Source of the DNA: Candidatus Babelota bacterium
GTDB lineage: Bacteria > Babelota > Babeliae > Babelales > Vermiphilaceae
DNA length: 64,000 nt
Reading direction: 5' to 3'
Assembly (NCBI GenBank): GCA_029262575.1
Contig: JAJCZC010000013.1
Coordinates: 62,001 to 126,000, forward strand
Shown: positions 56,211 through 64,000 of the stretch, piece by piece
How the letters are laid out: every line of letters starts with the position of its first letter
Numbering within the stretch: the first letter of the stretch is position 1
Notes under the pieces: model-generated
Databases searched by the model: none
Told to the model about the DNA's origin: nothing
The model's input: only the letters and a program-made list of their open reading frames with translations
Made by a program: the position numbers and the translations under genes

Positions 56211-57869
56211 ATGTTTGTGATACTTTTTTTAATTACATTATGCATGTCAAGCATCAATGCCAACTACGATCCTTTAGTTAATCCGCGCATTTCAATTATT
56301 ACCTCAGTGTATGATGGTGATGATTTTATTGCGGGGTTTTTATCCGATATAACTCGGCAGACTATTTTTGAGCAATGCGAATTAATTATGATTAATGCAA
56401 ATTCGCCTGGTGATGAAGAGCCAATTATTCAAGCTTATATGCAAAATTTTCCTAACATTGTCTATAAAAAATTGGATAAAGATCCGGGGCTTTATGCAGT
56501 GTGGAACATGGCAATTAAGATGGCAAAAGCTCCATTTATAACTAATGCAAACCTAGATGACCGAAGGAATCCTGAATCGCTAGAGATGCATGTAAAGGCT
56601 CTTGAAGAAAAAGAGTATATTGATTTAGTGTATTCAGATTTTCATGTAACATTTGAAAAAAATGAGACGTATGAATCTAACACTCACCCTTATTCGGTTT
56701 TTCCTGAAGAGTTTTCATCTGGCGTAATGTATAGATGTGTTACGGGGCCACAACCTATGTGGCGTAAAAGTGTACATGAGCGCCATGGTTACTTTGATGA
56801 AACTTTTGTTGCCGGCGGAGATTTTGAAATGTGGAATCGTGTTGTAAGTAAAGGCTCCATCTTTTATAAAGTTCCTGGTATTAGTGGTCTTTATTATTAT
56901 AATCCTAAAGGGCTTTCTACTGACGTAACAAAAGAAAATATACAAAAAGAGGAATTGGCAAGAATAAATGACCTTTATAGTTATATGTGGGTTACTGATT
57001 ACCAATATTTTTGTACCGCTGCGGATGCAAAATATTTTTCTAATCTCTTGAATTTGATTGGCAGTATTCACAATGTGAGCTATAAAGAAGTAGGTGAAAT
57101 TGCTGTTTTTGATTTGGGAATGACTCAAGAGCAAATAGAGCATTTGAGGACAATTGAAAAAGTTACTGTGCGTCGCATAGAGCTAACACATGCAGATTTA
57201 TTAAAGCAGTTTGTTGTAAGTGGGTATGGTAAAACGGTTCCAGGATGGTATGCATGGAAGTTCGTTATTCTAAAACAAGCTTTAGAGTTGTTTCCCTATG
57301 CTTTGTGGGTTGATTCGGGCACCACTATTTTGAAGCCACTTAATACTTTGTTTAGGTATATTCAGGATTCAGGATATTTTCTTTGTACCATGGGTGACGA
57401 AAAGTTTTACGACCAGATAGTCCATCCAATCAAATGGGGAACAACGGACTATGTAAAAGAATATTTTCATTTAGATCGATCAGAAAGAAAATGGATTTTG
57501 GATAAAGAGCCTTTGTTGAGTGGCACTCTTGGTGTTTCTCGAAAAGCATTGGATTATTTGGTTGATCCGCTTTATAAGTTTTCTTATCATTTACGATTAT
57601 TTGAGGATGATGGAACAACTGAAAATGGCTTTGGGACGGCGCGGCATGATCAAACCATCTTGAGTATATTTGCCTATAAAAATGGTCTCACTATACATTC
57701 AGAAGATCATACGCAAGGGATGCCCATTTATTTGCCAATTAATGGGAAGTATGAAGATTTTTATGTGACATGGGATAAAGAGTTTGTTAATGATAATACG
57801 TGTATTTATAATTCAAGATGCGACTTGAGTAACTATGATTATCACGTTAATTGTATCCGCTATAAATAA
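56211..57869 (+). CDS. Secreted double glycosyltransferase (GT2-like plus a second GT domain, 552 aa)
   Basis: A signal peptide (MFVILFLITLCMSSINANYD) leads into a GT2 domain at about residues 25-250: ISIITSVYDGDDFIAGFL, a DPGLYAVWNMAIKMA block, a DDR metal motif in NANLDDRR and a GGDFEMWNR acceptor-side motif. The C-terminal half (about 295-530) looks like a second transferase with YALWVDSGTTIL (acidic motif near 365) and a late ARHDQTILSIF. A two-domain layout could build a disaccharide. It is co-transcribed with the gene before it (3-base gap) and convergent with the next. Confidence 0.8.
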   Translation: MFVILFLITLCMSSINANYDPLVNPRISIITSVYDGDDFIAGFLSDITRQTIFEQCELIMINANSPGDEEPIIQAYMQNFPNIVYKKLDKDPGLYAVWNMAIKMAKAPFITNANLDDRRNPESLEMHVKALEEKEYIDLVYSDFHVTFEKNETYESNTHPYSVFPEEFSSGVMYRCVTGPQPMWRKSVHERHGYFDETFVAGGDFEMWNRVVSKGSIFYKVPGISGLYYYNPKGLSTDVTKENIQKEELARINDLYSYMWVTDYQYFCTAADAKYFSNLLNLIGSIHNVSYKEVGEIAVFDLGMTQEQIEHLRTIEKVTVRRIELTHADLLKQFVVSGYGKTVPGWYAWKFVILKQALELFPYALWVDSGTTILKPLNTLFRYIQDSGYFLCTMGDEKFYDQIVHPIKWGTTDYVKEYFHLDRSERKWILDKEPLLSGTLGVSRKALDYLVDPLYKFSYHLRLFEDDGTTENGFGTARHDQTILSIFAYKNGLTIHSEDHTQGMPIYLPINGKYEDFYVTWDKEFVNDNTCIYNSRCDLSNYDYHVNCIRYK

Positions 57870-57881
57870 TAGGCATTGTAT

Positions 57882-59198
57882 TTATTTATCTTCGTATAAG
57901 TAAAAATAGTATGGCGTATTTATAACTTCTTCAGTTTTGAGTAGTCCTGACCGCGCAATTGCCATTGCCCAGTCGGTATCTTCGCCAAAGTTTTTTTCAG
58001 GAAAATTGAATTGAACTGCAACAGAACGTTTTATTGGATTTAAGTGATTCGGCGGCCTGAAATAGGTGTTGTTGTGTTCAAAATATTTATTATATGCAAG
58101 TGAGTGAATGAATGTTTTTGCGTTTGTGCCATTGGTTGTAATGATGCCCGTTAAACTTACACAATCGGGATGTTGTTGTAACTTTTCATGAATCATTTGA
58201 ATGAAGTTATCATGGATATCGTCGTCATCATCAATAAATTGTACATATTTGCCATTGCTTTCTTCGATTAATTTGTTGCGTTTATGCCCAATAGAATGTT
58301 CGTTTTTTTTATCTTTGCAGCTCAAGATTTCTATGTGATCTTTAAGGCCAAGTTTATCGATTTGATTTTTGAGCTTAGTGCATAGTTTTTCATAAGATTC
58401 CTCGCGTTCCTCGATGGTGCAAATAAGAATGCTCCATAGTATTGGCGTCCCGTTATCAATTTCTTGTTGAGGCAATTCAAAAAAGTTTGCACGACGTTTC
58501 ATAAAAGTTTTGGCATCTTGTTCGTGATATGTTTCATTTTTTCTATATTGCTCATCCATTGGTGCAGCACCCCAGGCGGGATGATTGTGCTTTATGATTA
58601 CCTGTTCCATCACTTTCTCTTTATTGAGTATTTTTGCTACATGCGTTAATTCAACGTTGCATACAAGGGCTTTATATGCAGGGTTATAAATATAGCCAAA
58701 GCGGTTGTAAAATGTCCGCCCGATTACGGGAAGTGTGTTACATTGACCGCCAACAAATCCATCATGAAAATTTAAAACTCCGTCCAGATCGGGAAAATGG
58801 CTGGACATTGAATTGACAATTATTTGATCAAAGCCTTTGACAATAGGTGCCATGTCATCATGTGCAGCAAGTATTATTTCAAAATCAATTTCGCCCACGC
58901 CTTGATTAAAGGCTTCAACTTTGCATGCATTGTTACTAAAGTTATAGATTAAATTGGGGTAATTGTTTAAACGCTGAATAACAGGCAGGTTGTTCATGCT
59001 TTCATCATCTTCATCACATGAAATAAAAAATAGATAAGGAACTTTAAATGATAATTTTTGGTAAAAAGCATCTAAGTTTTTAAAGAATTGATGTGGTCGA
59101 GAGCGAGTTGGTATTTTTATTAGAAGTGTTGTTTCATGTGCGGAGATGTGTGTAATGCCAAATATGAGCATCAAGAATGTTTTTTTGATATAATTCAT
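57882..59198 (-). CDS. Secreted glycosyltransferase with two GT-A-like domains (438 aa)
   Basis: The start is the ATG at 59198 (MNYIKKTFLMLIFGITHISA, a signal peptide); an ATG at 59213 has no ribosome binding site. The first domain (about 25-230) has LLIKIPTRSRPHQFF, AAHDDMAP with a DD motif, and a PAWGAAPMDEQY block. The second (about 255-438) has ILWSILICTIEEREES, KRNKLIEESNGKYVQFIDDDDDIHDNF (a clear GT2 metal site) and a FGEDTDWAMAIA acceptor motif. It is probably in one unit with the gene upstream at 59256, 57 bases away. Confidence 0.8.
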   Translation of the reverse strand: MNYIKKTFLMLIFGITHISAHETTLLIKIPTRSRPHQFFKNLDAFYQKLSFKVPYLFFISCDEDDESMNNLPVIQRLNNYPNLIYNFSNNACKVEAFNQGVGEIDFEIILAAHDDMAPIVKGFDQIIVNSMSSHFPDLDGVLNFHDGFVGGQCNTLPVIGRTFYNRFGYIYNPAYKALVCNVELTHVAKILNKEKVMEQVIIKHNHPAWGAAPMDEQYRKNETYHEQDAKTFMKRRANFFELPQQEIDNGTPILWSILICTIEEREESYEKLCTKLKNQIDKLGLKDHIEILSCKDKKNEHSIGHKRNKLIEESNGKYVQFIDDDDDIHDNFIQMIHEKLQQHPDCVSLTGIITTNGTNAKTFIHSLAYNKYFEHNNTYFRPPNHLNPIKRSVAVQFNFPEKNFGEDTDWAMAIARSGLLKTEEVINTPYYFYLYEDK

Positions 59199-59255
59199 TG
59201 TGCTGTATCCCATACATTTTTTAGTTAGAACTTGATTCTTATTTCTTTACAATTA

Positions 59256-60449
59256 TTAAGCTTTACTTAATGCTTCCAAGTAGGTAGCGAGATTACGCAA
59301 TAAATGAGGCATTTCTTTATAGCTCATTGCTTTACGTGTGCAAATTTCACCGAGTACATAGTCCCCTACTTGCCAGGCAGATTTACTGAGTAATTCGTAT
59401 CTGCGAAAGTGATAGATTTCGGGGTCAACGAATAATAAATCATTTTCAGGATATGGCATTTCATAGGCACGCTTTGCAAATAGATAGCAAAGAGGAGCGT
59501 TTTTTGGGGATTCAGATTCCGGCCAATAGTATTCAGCAATTCTGATCAAAGGTTCTGCGCGATGCGGCATTATTTTGTGTGCCTCAAAATAATAATCCAT
59601 TGCTTTATGCCATGAGTGTTGTTCATTTGTTTTTTGAAGAATATTTGTGATGCGGCCAAGTCTATAGAACGTTTCATATGTTTCTTCATAATGACCATCT
59701 TGTTTACATCGAATTTTATAATATTTGAACGCGTTTTCAAAATCAAGTAAACACTCGTAGGTTTGTGCAAGATAGAAAGTTGTGCGTGGGTCATTAGGAT
59801 TTTCTTTAAATCTATTGAGTAGGAGTTCTTTGTCTCGATGCCATCGTTGACGAGATTTTTCTATGCCTTTGTGACTTGCGGTTAGCTCGAAGTAGACATC
59901 ACGAGGAACTTTTTTCATGATTTCAGTTGCGACGCTTTCGTGAATACTGCCATTAAATCTTGCTCCAGAATTTGAACGGAAAAGTCGTGGAGTCTGAAAA
60001 TCAATAGTATTGTTTTTTGTTCGAATAAGGTAACATTGGCCATTGTCATTTATATGGTTATTGCAAAACTTGATTAGGCTATTGATGTTATACAGATACC
60101 ATTCTGCGTCAGGCATTAAAAAAAAGGTGATTTCTGGGAATGCCTCTTCAGCTAATTCAAGTGCACGGTTGCGAGATGTTGCAAAATCAATAAAAGGTTC
60201 TTGTTCTATGTGCCAATTTTTTATGTTGTGCTGTTTGAAGTAGTTTTGTACTATGGCTATAGTTTCATCGTTTGATCCCGTATCAAAGATAAGGAATGAC
60301 TCTATGCCCGCTTGAACATATGGCTCTAGCGTTTTATTGATGACGGTTTCTTCATTTTTTACCATGAGAACCACGGCAAAGGGATCTTGATTGGTTCCAT
60401 GTGCTAAAAAGACAAATTTGATAAGCAAAAAGAGGGCTGTTTTTTTCAT
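59256..60449 (-). CDS. Secreted GT2 glycosyltransferase with TPR-like tail (397 aa)
   Basis: I use the ATG at 60449, giving the signal peptide MKKTALFLLIKFVFLAHG; an ATG at 60458 lies against the AAGAAAG site. The GT2 domain (about 20-225) has FAVVLMVKNEETVINKTLEP, IFDTGSNDETIAI, an ATSRNRALELA block and the metal-site equivalent FLMPDAEW. It ends with SIHESVA and an HKG motif. About residues 235-397 are helical repeats of TPR type (TTFYLAQTYECLLDFENAFKYY). This layout is common in bacterial and giant-virus GT2 proteins. Its start lies about 108 bases inside the right-hand 29-bp repeat. Confidence 0.85.
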   Translation of the reverse strand: MKKTALFLLIKFVFLAHGTNQDPFAVVLMVKNEETVINKTLEPYVQAGIESFLIFDTGSNDETIAIVQNYFKQHNIKNWHIEQEPFIDFATSRNRALELAEEAFPEITFFLMPDAEWYLYNINSLIKFCNNHINDNGQCYLIRTKNNTIDFQTPRLFRSNSGARFNGSIHESVATEIMKKVPRDVYFELTASHKGIEKSRQRWHRDKELLLNRFKENPNDPRTTFYLAQTYECLLDFENAFKYYKIRCKQDGHYEETYETFYRLGRITNILQKTNEQHSWHKAMDYYFEAHKIMPHRAEPLIRIAEYYWPESESPKNAPLCYLFAKRAYEMPYPENDLLFVDPEIYHFRRYELLSKSAWQVGDYVLGEICTRKAMSYKEMPHLLRNLATYLEALSKA

Positions 60450-60556
60450 GGCGAACATCTTTCTTAATTAAGATTTGATTGCATGGAAGAAAACTAACAA
60501 AATTAAGCTATTTGTAAAGAGTATCAAAAAGACGGTGTTTTCTTTTTTATTCATAC

Positions 60557-60585
60557 GCAAAATCAGCAGCAGAACTATGGGTGGT
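60557..60585 (+). repeat. 29-bp direct repeat, right copy (island boundary)
   Basis: This is an exact copy of 48997-49025, lying outside any gene. The bases on both sides differ from those of the left copy. It is followed after 45 bases by a strong terminator. Confidence 0.92.
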
Positions 60586-60630
60586 GGTTGCATCTTATAA
60601 TTTGCACGTTATACTCGATAAAACAATCAA

Positions 60631-60663
60631 AAATCCCCCTCAATCGTAACCGAGGGGGATTTT
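60631..60663. terminator. Terminator, probably the original one of the lipoprotein gene
   Basis: AAATCCCCCTC / GAGGGGGATTT with a 10-base loop is followed by T-rich sequence. It stands behind the orphan gene end at 60557-60585, where no gene now needs it on the plus strand. Confidence 0.85.
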
Positions 60664-60705
60664 CTTACATTACTTTTTATTTTGATCCAAAGGAGATCGA
60701 ATATA

Positions 60706-61425
60706 ATGCTTTTGCATAGTAATCCACTTTTTTCTATCTATTTTGGCTCCGCTGAAGATGATCTTGACCCTGATAGTTACCTCACTTACCCTCCGGGGAT
60801 ACGCTTACTTTCACTTGATCCATATAAAAAATTAAAAAAAAGAATGCAATTGGATCGATTGCATTTTTTGCAGCAGATACATTCTGATAAAGGCATTGTT
60901 GTCGCACAGGAGCAATTTGAACCATTTAAGGTGCCAGGGGACTATCTTATCACACAAGAAAAAAAAACTGGCCTGGGTGTTATGACTGCCGATTGTTTGC
61001 CTATCGTGTTTTATGATAATTTAAATCACGCAATTGCTATTGCTCATGCTGGTTGGAGAAGTTCGATTGGCGAAATTGCTGTCAAGACGATGCAAGAGAT
61101 GCAACAGCTTTATGGCACGAAGGGAGAACATTTACGTGTGTTTTTTGGTCCTTCAGCTAAAAAATGTTGCTATCAGATAGATAATGATTTTTTGATGCAT
61201 CTAGAATCTTTTTCCTTTTCCGATCAAGTCATATTCAAGGATGATGGTGGCATGCGATTCGATTTGCCGCTCTTTAATCGTTTGCAACTTGAAGAGATTG
61301 GTGTGCCAAAAGAAGCATTTAAAATGGATTATAATATATGTACCATTTGTGATAAGCGCTATTGCTCATATCGTCGTGATGGCAATAAAGCATTGAGGCA
61401 AATGACAGTCGTTGCGTTAAAATAA
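60706..61425 (+). CDS. pgeF: Purine nucleoside phosphorylase/laccase-domain protein PgeF (YfiH family)
   Basis: The start is the ATG at 60706, with AAAGGAG 10 bases upstream; a TTG at 60682 is upstream of that site. The 239-residue protein has the three zinc-site signatures of the family: HFLQQIHSDKG, GVMTADCLPIVFYD and IAHAGWRSS. The C-terminal CTICDKRYCSYRRDG is also present. Family members cleave purine nucleosides and have been implicated in correcting peptidoglycan precursor errors. A purine-salvage role fits a host-dependent cell. Confidence 0.92.
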   Translation: MLLHSNPLFSIYFGSAEDDLDPDSYLTYPPGIRLLSLDPYKKLKKRMQLDRLHFLQQIHSDKGIVVAQEQFEPFKVPGDYLITQEKKTGLGVMTADCLPIVFYDNLNHAIAIAHAGWRSSIGEIAVKTMQEMQQLYGTKGEHLRVFFGPSAKKCCYQIDNDFLMHLESFSFSDQVIFKDDGGMRFDLPLFNRLQLEEIGVPKEAFKMDYNICTICDKRYCSYRRDGNKALRQMTVVALK

Positions 61426-61436
61426 GCTAAAAAAAA

Positions 61437-61456
61437 GGCGGCAGAGAACTGCCGCC
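61437..61456 (-). terminator. Terminator of the minus-strand small gene
   Basis: GGCGGCAG-AGAA-CTGCCGCC is followed on the minus strand by a T-run (A-run at 61429-61436 on the plus strand). It therefore terminates transcription coming from the gene at 61482-61742, and may also stop pgeF transcripts weakly. Confidence 0.8.
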
Positions 61457-61481
61457 GCCTTAAAAAAAATCGGTGTATTTT

Positions 61482-61742
61482 TTAATATTGCAATAACAAA
61501 CCAGCCTTGCGGCATTGTTCAAGAGCTTCGCGTTGTTTATTGAGAAAGACGGGATCAAATACCATGCCTTTTGCTTCACTTATAATGTCTTGTTGTGCTT
61601 CCCGGCAAATTTGGGGATCAACATTGGAACTTTGGGTTTCATGAGCATGTATTTTTTGCGGTACGACCGTATCCTCTTCATGCTGTGGCTTTGCATGTAA
61701 AAAGCCTATAGTACACAGAAAAAACAATAATAATTTCTTCAT
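61482..61742 (-). CDS. Small secreted protein (86 aa)
   Basis: AGAGGAA precedes the ATG at 61742. The signal peptide is MKKLLLFFLCTIGFLHAKPQ, cleaved after LHA. The mature 68 residues are polar, with two Cys (QICREAQQD and LEQCRKAG) that may pair two helices, a CHCH-like layout with single Cys. Its terminator and strong site indicate a real, independent transcript. The function is unknown. Confidence 0.72.
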   Translation of the reverse strand: MKKLLLFFLCTIGFLHAKPQHEEDTVVPQKIHAHETQSSNVDPQICREAQQDIISEAKGMVFDPVFLNKQREALEQCRKAGLLLQY

Positions 61743-61888
61743 TTTATTCCTCTAAATGCGAGACACATTACCTTTCGTATATATTTTTATGTTATCAGTG
61801 CGGGGGTTCAAATTGCAAGGAATTTGGTAAAAATGAGAGATTAACAGCTAAAAACAGCTAAAAAACAGATATGAAAAAACCGGTATGA

Positions 61889-61917
61889 TTGGTGATTGGT
61901 GGTAGATATGCTATACT
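61889..61917 (+). promoter_or_regulatory. Candidate sigma-70-type promoter for secA
   Basis: TTGGTG (61889-61894), a 17-base spacer and TATACT (61912-61917) make a good match to the consensus. Transcription would start near 61924, leaving a leader of about 100 bases before secA. The rest of the 284-base gap shows no gene. Confidence 0.55.
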
Positions 61918-62025
61918 GCGCTATGCAGTTATTTTTGGGCGGCTTCATTTACTTTTTCTGTATTCATACGTTAAACTTGCTGCATATTATTTAAGTTCAT
62001 ATAGGTCTTTTTTTAGGATTGTTAG

Positions 62026-64000
62026 ATGATTGGAAAAATATTAGCCACTATCATGGGCACAAACAATGCACGGCAGCTACGAAAATTACAGCCTCTAGTC
62101 AAAAAAATTAATGCTTTAGAGCCTGAAATAATTGCGCTTAATGACGAGCAATTAGCAGCGAAAACAAATGAGTTTCGTGAGCGTTATCAAAATGGTGAAA
62201 GTCTGGATAAGTTATTACCTGAGGCATTCGCTGTTGTACGTGAAACAGCAAAACGTGTGTTGGGGCAACGTCATTATGACGTGCAACTTCTGGGTGGCAT
62301 TGTTTTGCATCAAGGTAAAATCGCTGAGATGAAAACCGGTGAGGGTAAAACATTAACTGCAACATTGCCACTTTATCTCAATGCTCTTTCGGGCAAAGGT
62401 GCGCATTTGATTACCGTGAATGATTATTTGGCAACGCGTGATGCTGATTGGATGCGTCCGGTTTATGAATTTCTTGGTTTGACCGTTGCTTCATTGCAAA
62501 ATCAGATGAATGATGCTGAGCGCAAAAAGGCATATGAATCTGACATTTTATATGCAACAAATAACGAGCTCGGATTTGATTATTTGCGTGATAATATGAA
62601 GTTTCGTCTTTCTGATTATGTGCAGCGCGATTTAAAATTTGGCATTGTTGATGAAGTTGACTCAATTTTGATCGATGAGGCACGAACACCGCTTATTATT
62701 TCTGGCTCATCCGATGAGGTTGGCCAACTCTATAAAGCAGCTGATTCAGCCGTGCGTCGTTTAACTCGTGATGAAGATTATGAAGTTGATGAAAAAGATC
62801 GCAATGTGCAATTGGCCGAGTCGGGTGTTGATAAGCTCGAGCAAATATTTAATGTTGAAAATCTTTATGCTATAGAAAATTTAGGCTTATTGCATCACAT
62901 TAATCAAGCGCTCAAAGCAAACGTGCTCTTTAAAAATGATGTTGAATATGTGGTTAAAGATGGCGAGGTGTTGATTGTTGATGAATTTACTGGTCGTATT
63001 CTACCCGGTCGTCGTTATAGCGATGGTTTGCACCAAGCAATTGAGGCAAAAGAGGGCGTAACGATTGAAAAAGAAACACAAACACTTGCATCAATTACCT
63101 TACAAAATTATTTTAGACTGTATGACAAATTAGCTGGTATGACCGGTACAGCCGTAACTGAAGCTGAAGAGTTTTATAAAATTTATAAACTTGATGTACT
63201 TGCTATTCCGACCAACAAGCCGTTGGTACGTAAAGATGAAAATGATTTTATTTTCTTAAATAAAGATGCAAAAACGAAAATGATCGTTGAAGATATTAAA
63301 AGCCGCTATGAAAAAGGCCAACCGGTTCTAATCGGTACGGTGGCGATTGAATCTTCTGAAGAGTTGAGCAAGGCATTAAAGAAATATGGCGTGCCACACG
63401 AGATTTTGAATGCAAAACAGCATTTGCGTGAAGCTGAAATTGTTGCGCATGCAGGTGAACCTGGGCACATTACCATTGCAACCAACATGGCTGGTCGTGG
63501 AACCGATATCAAGTTAACACCGGAGTCATTAGCGGCGGGCGGTCTTTATATTCTGGGGACTGAGCGTCACGAAAGTCGTCGTATTGATAATCAGCTTCGT
63601 GGACGTGCTGGTAGGCAAGGTGATGTGGGCGAATCACGTTTCTATATTTCACTTGAAGATGATCTCATTCGTCGATTTGCAGGCGATACACTCAAAAAAA
63701 ATATGGAACGTTTTGGTATGGATGCCGATGAGGTAATCGAATCAAAATTTGTTTCCAAAACAATTGAAAATGCACAGGAAAAGGTTGAAAAACAGAACTT
63801 TGAGGTGCGTAAACATTTGCTTGAATATGATGACGTGCTCAATCAGCAGCGTACCGTTATTTATGATTATCGTCGTGATATTCTAGATGGTGATGAGCAT
63901 GCTTATGAGTTAGTTCGTGATATGATTACGAAAACGGTGCAAGATGTTGTTGAGCGTTTGGCACCAAAGCGTTCTATGGCCAAAGAGCAAATAGGCCAAA
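62026..64000 (+). CDS. secA: Protein translocase ATPase SecA (3' end outside window)
   Basis: SecA is the motor that drives preproteins through SecYEG; the many signal peptides in this window depend on it. The frame starts at the ATG at 62026 with an AGGA site and is open to the window edge, giving 658 codons. Seen in order are the N-terminal helix ([12 protein letters not shown]), Walker [16 protein letters not shown] near residue 105, [32 protein letters not shown] (Walker B region, DEVD) and the preprotein cross-linking domain. TAGMTGTA-like [14 protein letters not shown] and the second nucleotide fold ([21 protein letters not shown]) follow. The helical wing has begun at the window edge. 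Confidence 0.97.
   Translation, partial: MIGKILATIMGTNNARQLRKLQPLVKKINALEPEIIALNDEQLAAKTNEFRERYQNGESLDKLLPEAFAVVRETAKRVLGQRHYDVQLLGGIVLHQGKIAEMKTGEGKTLTATLPLYLNALSGKGAHLITVNDYLATRDADWMRPVYEFLGLTVASLQNQMNDAERKKAYESDILYATNNELGFDYLRDNMKFRLSDYVQRDLKFGIVDEVDSILIDEARTPLIISGSSDEVGQLYKAADSAVRRLTRDEDYEVDEKDRNVQLAESGVDKLEQIFNVENLYAIENLGLLHHINQALKANVLFKNDVEYVVKDGEVLIVDEFTGRILPGRRYSDGLHQAIEAKEGVTIEKETQTLASITLQNYFRLYDKLAGMTGTAVTEAEEFYKIYKLDVLAIPTNKPLVRKDENDFIFLNKDAKTKMIVEDIKSRYEKGQPVLIGTVAIESSEELSKALKKYGVPHEILNAKQHLREAEIVAHAGEPGHITIATNMAGRGTDIKLTPESLAAGGLYILGTERHESRRIDNQLRGRAGRQGDVGESRFYISLEDDLIRRFAGDTLKKNMERFGMDADEVIESKFVSKTIENAQEKVEKQNFEVRKHLLEYDDVLNQQRTVIYDYRRDILDGDEHAYELVRDMITKTVQDVVERLAPKRSMAKEQIGQ

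Overview
The window looks like a stretch of chromosome from a small-genome, host-associated bacterium. The best guess is Dependentiae (candidate phylum TM6) or a similar protist-associated lineage. This rests on context, not on a marker phylogeny: AT-rich DNA, an unusually high share of genes with signal peptides, secreted ankyrin and TPR/Sel1-like proteins, a deoxynucleoside kinase, a valyl-tRNA synthetase of the archaeal/rickettsial type, and many lineage-specific secreted proteins. Housekeeping genes are scattered between them: gatB, an RNase E/G, mnmE, a jag-like gene, tRNA-Gly, ruvA, ybeY, valS, tyrS, truB, alr, rlmB, ftsQ-ftsA-ftsZ, pgeF and the 5' two thirds of secA.

Layout. 1-10.4 kb: secreted proteins, gatB, RNase G, a Pal-like lipoprotein, then the minus-strand jag-mnmE run, followed by two paralogous secreted ankyrin-like genes separated by a decayed copy of the mnmE 3' end, and tRNA-Gly. 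10.5-17.7 kb: ruvA, a sodium/amino-acid symporter, small secreted proteins, ybeY and valS. 17.9-30.2 kb: very large host-interaction candidates. These are a secreted PEP-synthase-like protein, a TPR/coiled-coil protein, an ankyrin protein with an AT-hook and an acidic tail, and a TMTC-like membrane protein with TPRs. 30.4-38.4 kb: an M50-like protein without its catalytic motif, tyrS, truB, a deoxynucleoside kinase, alr and rlmB. 38.4-45.3 kb: Sel1/TPR proteins, the division cluster and an MNT-HEPN pair. 45.3-49.0 kb: secreted unknowns. 49.0-60.6 kb: a compact island with a delta-60 repeat protein, a giant collagen-like protein and four glycosyltransferase genes. 60.7-64 kb: pgeF and secA.

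The most interesting pattern is that three accessory cargoes each sit exactly between two copies of the 3' end of a resident gene. An ankyrin-like gene lies behind mnmE (about 210-bp copies, roughly 80% identical). The MNT-HEPN pair lies behind ftsZ (65-bp copies, 6 mismatches). The 11.5-kb collagen/glycosyltransferase island lies behind a lipoprotein gene (perfect 29-bp copies). In each case the intact copy stays on the resident gene and the orphan copy lies on the far side. This resembles integration into gene 3' ends with restoration of the target, yet no recombinase is visible in the window.

A second pattern is that three genes are broken only by one surplus A in an A-homopolymer (A10, A7, A7). 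That suggests either sequencing error or transcriptional slippage. A third is that all four island glycosyltransferases carry signal peptides, which points to glycosylation outside the bacterial cytoplasm. All gene calls come from reading translations and motifs by eye, without database searches.
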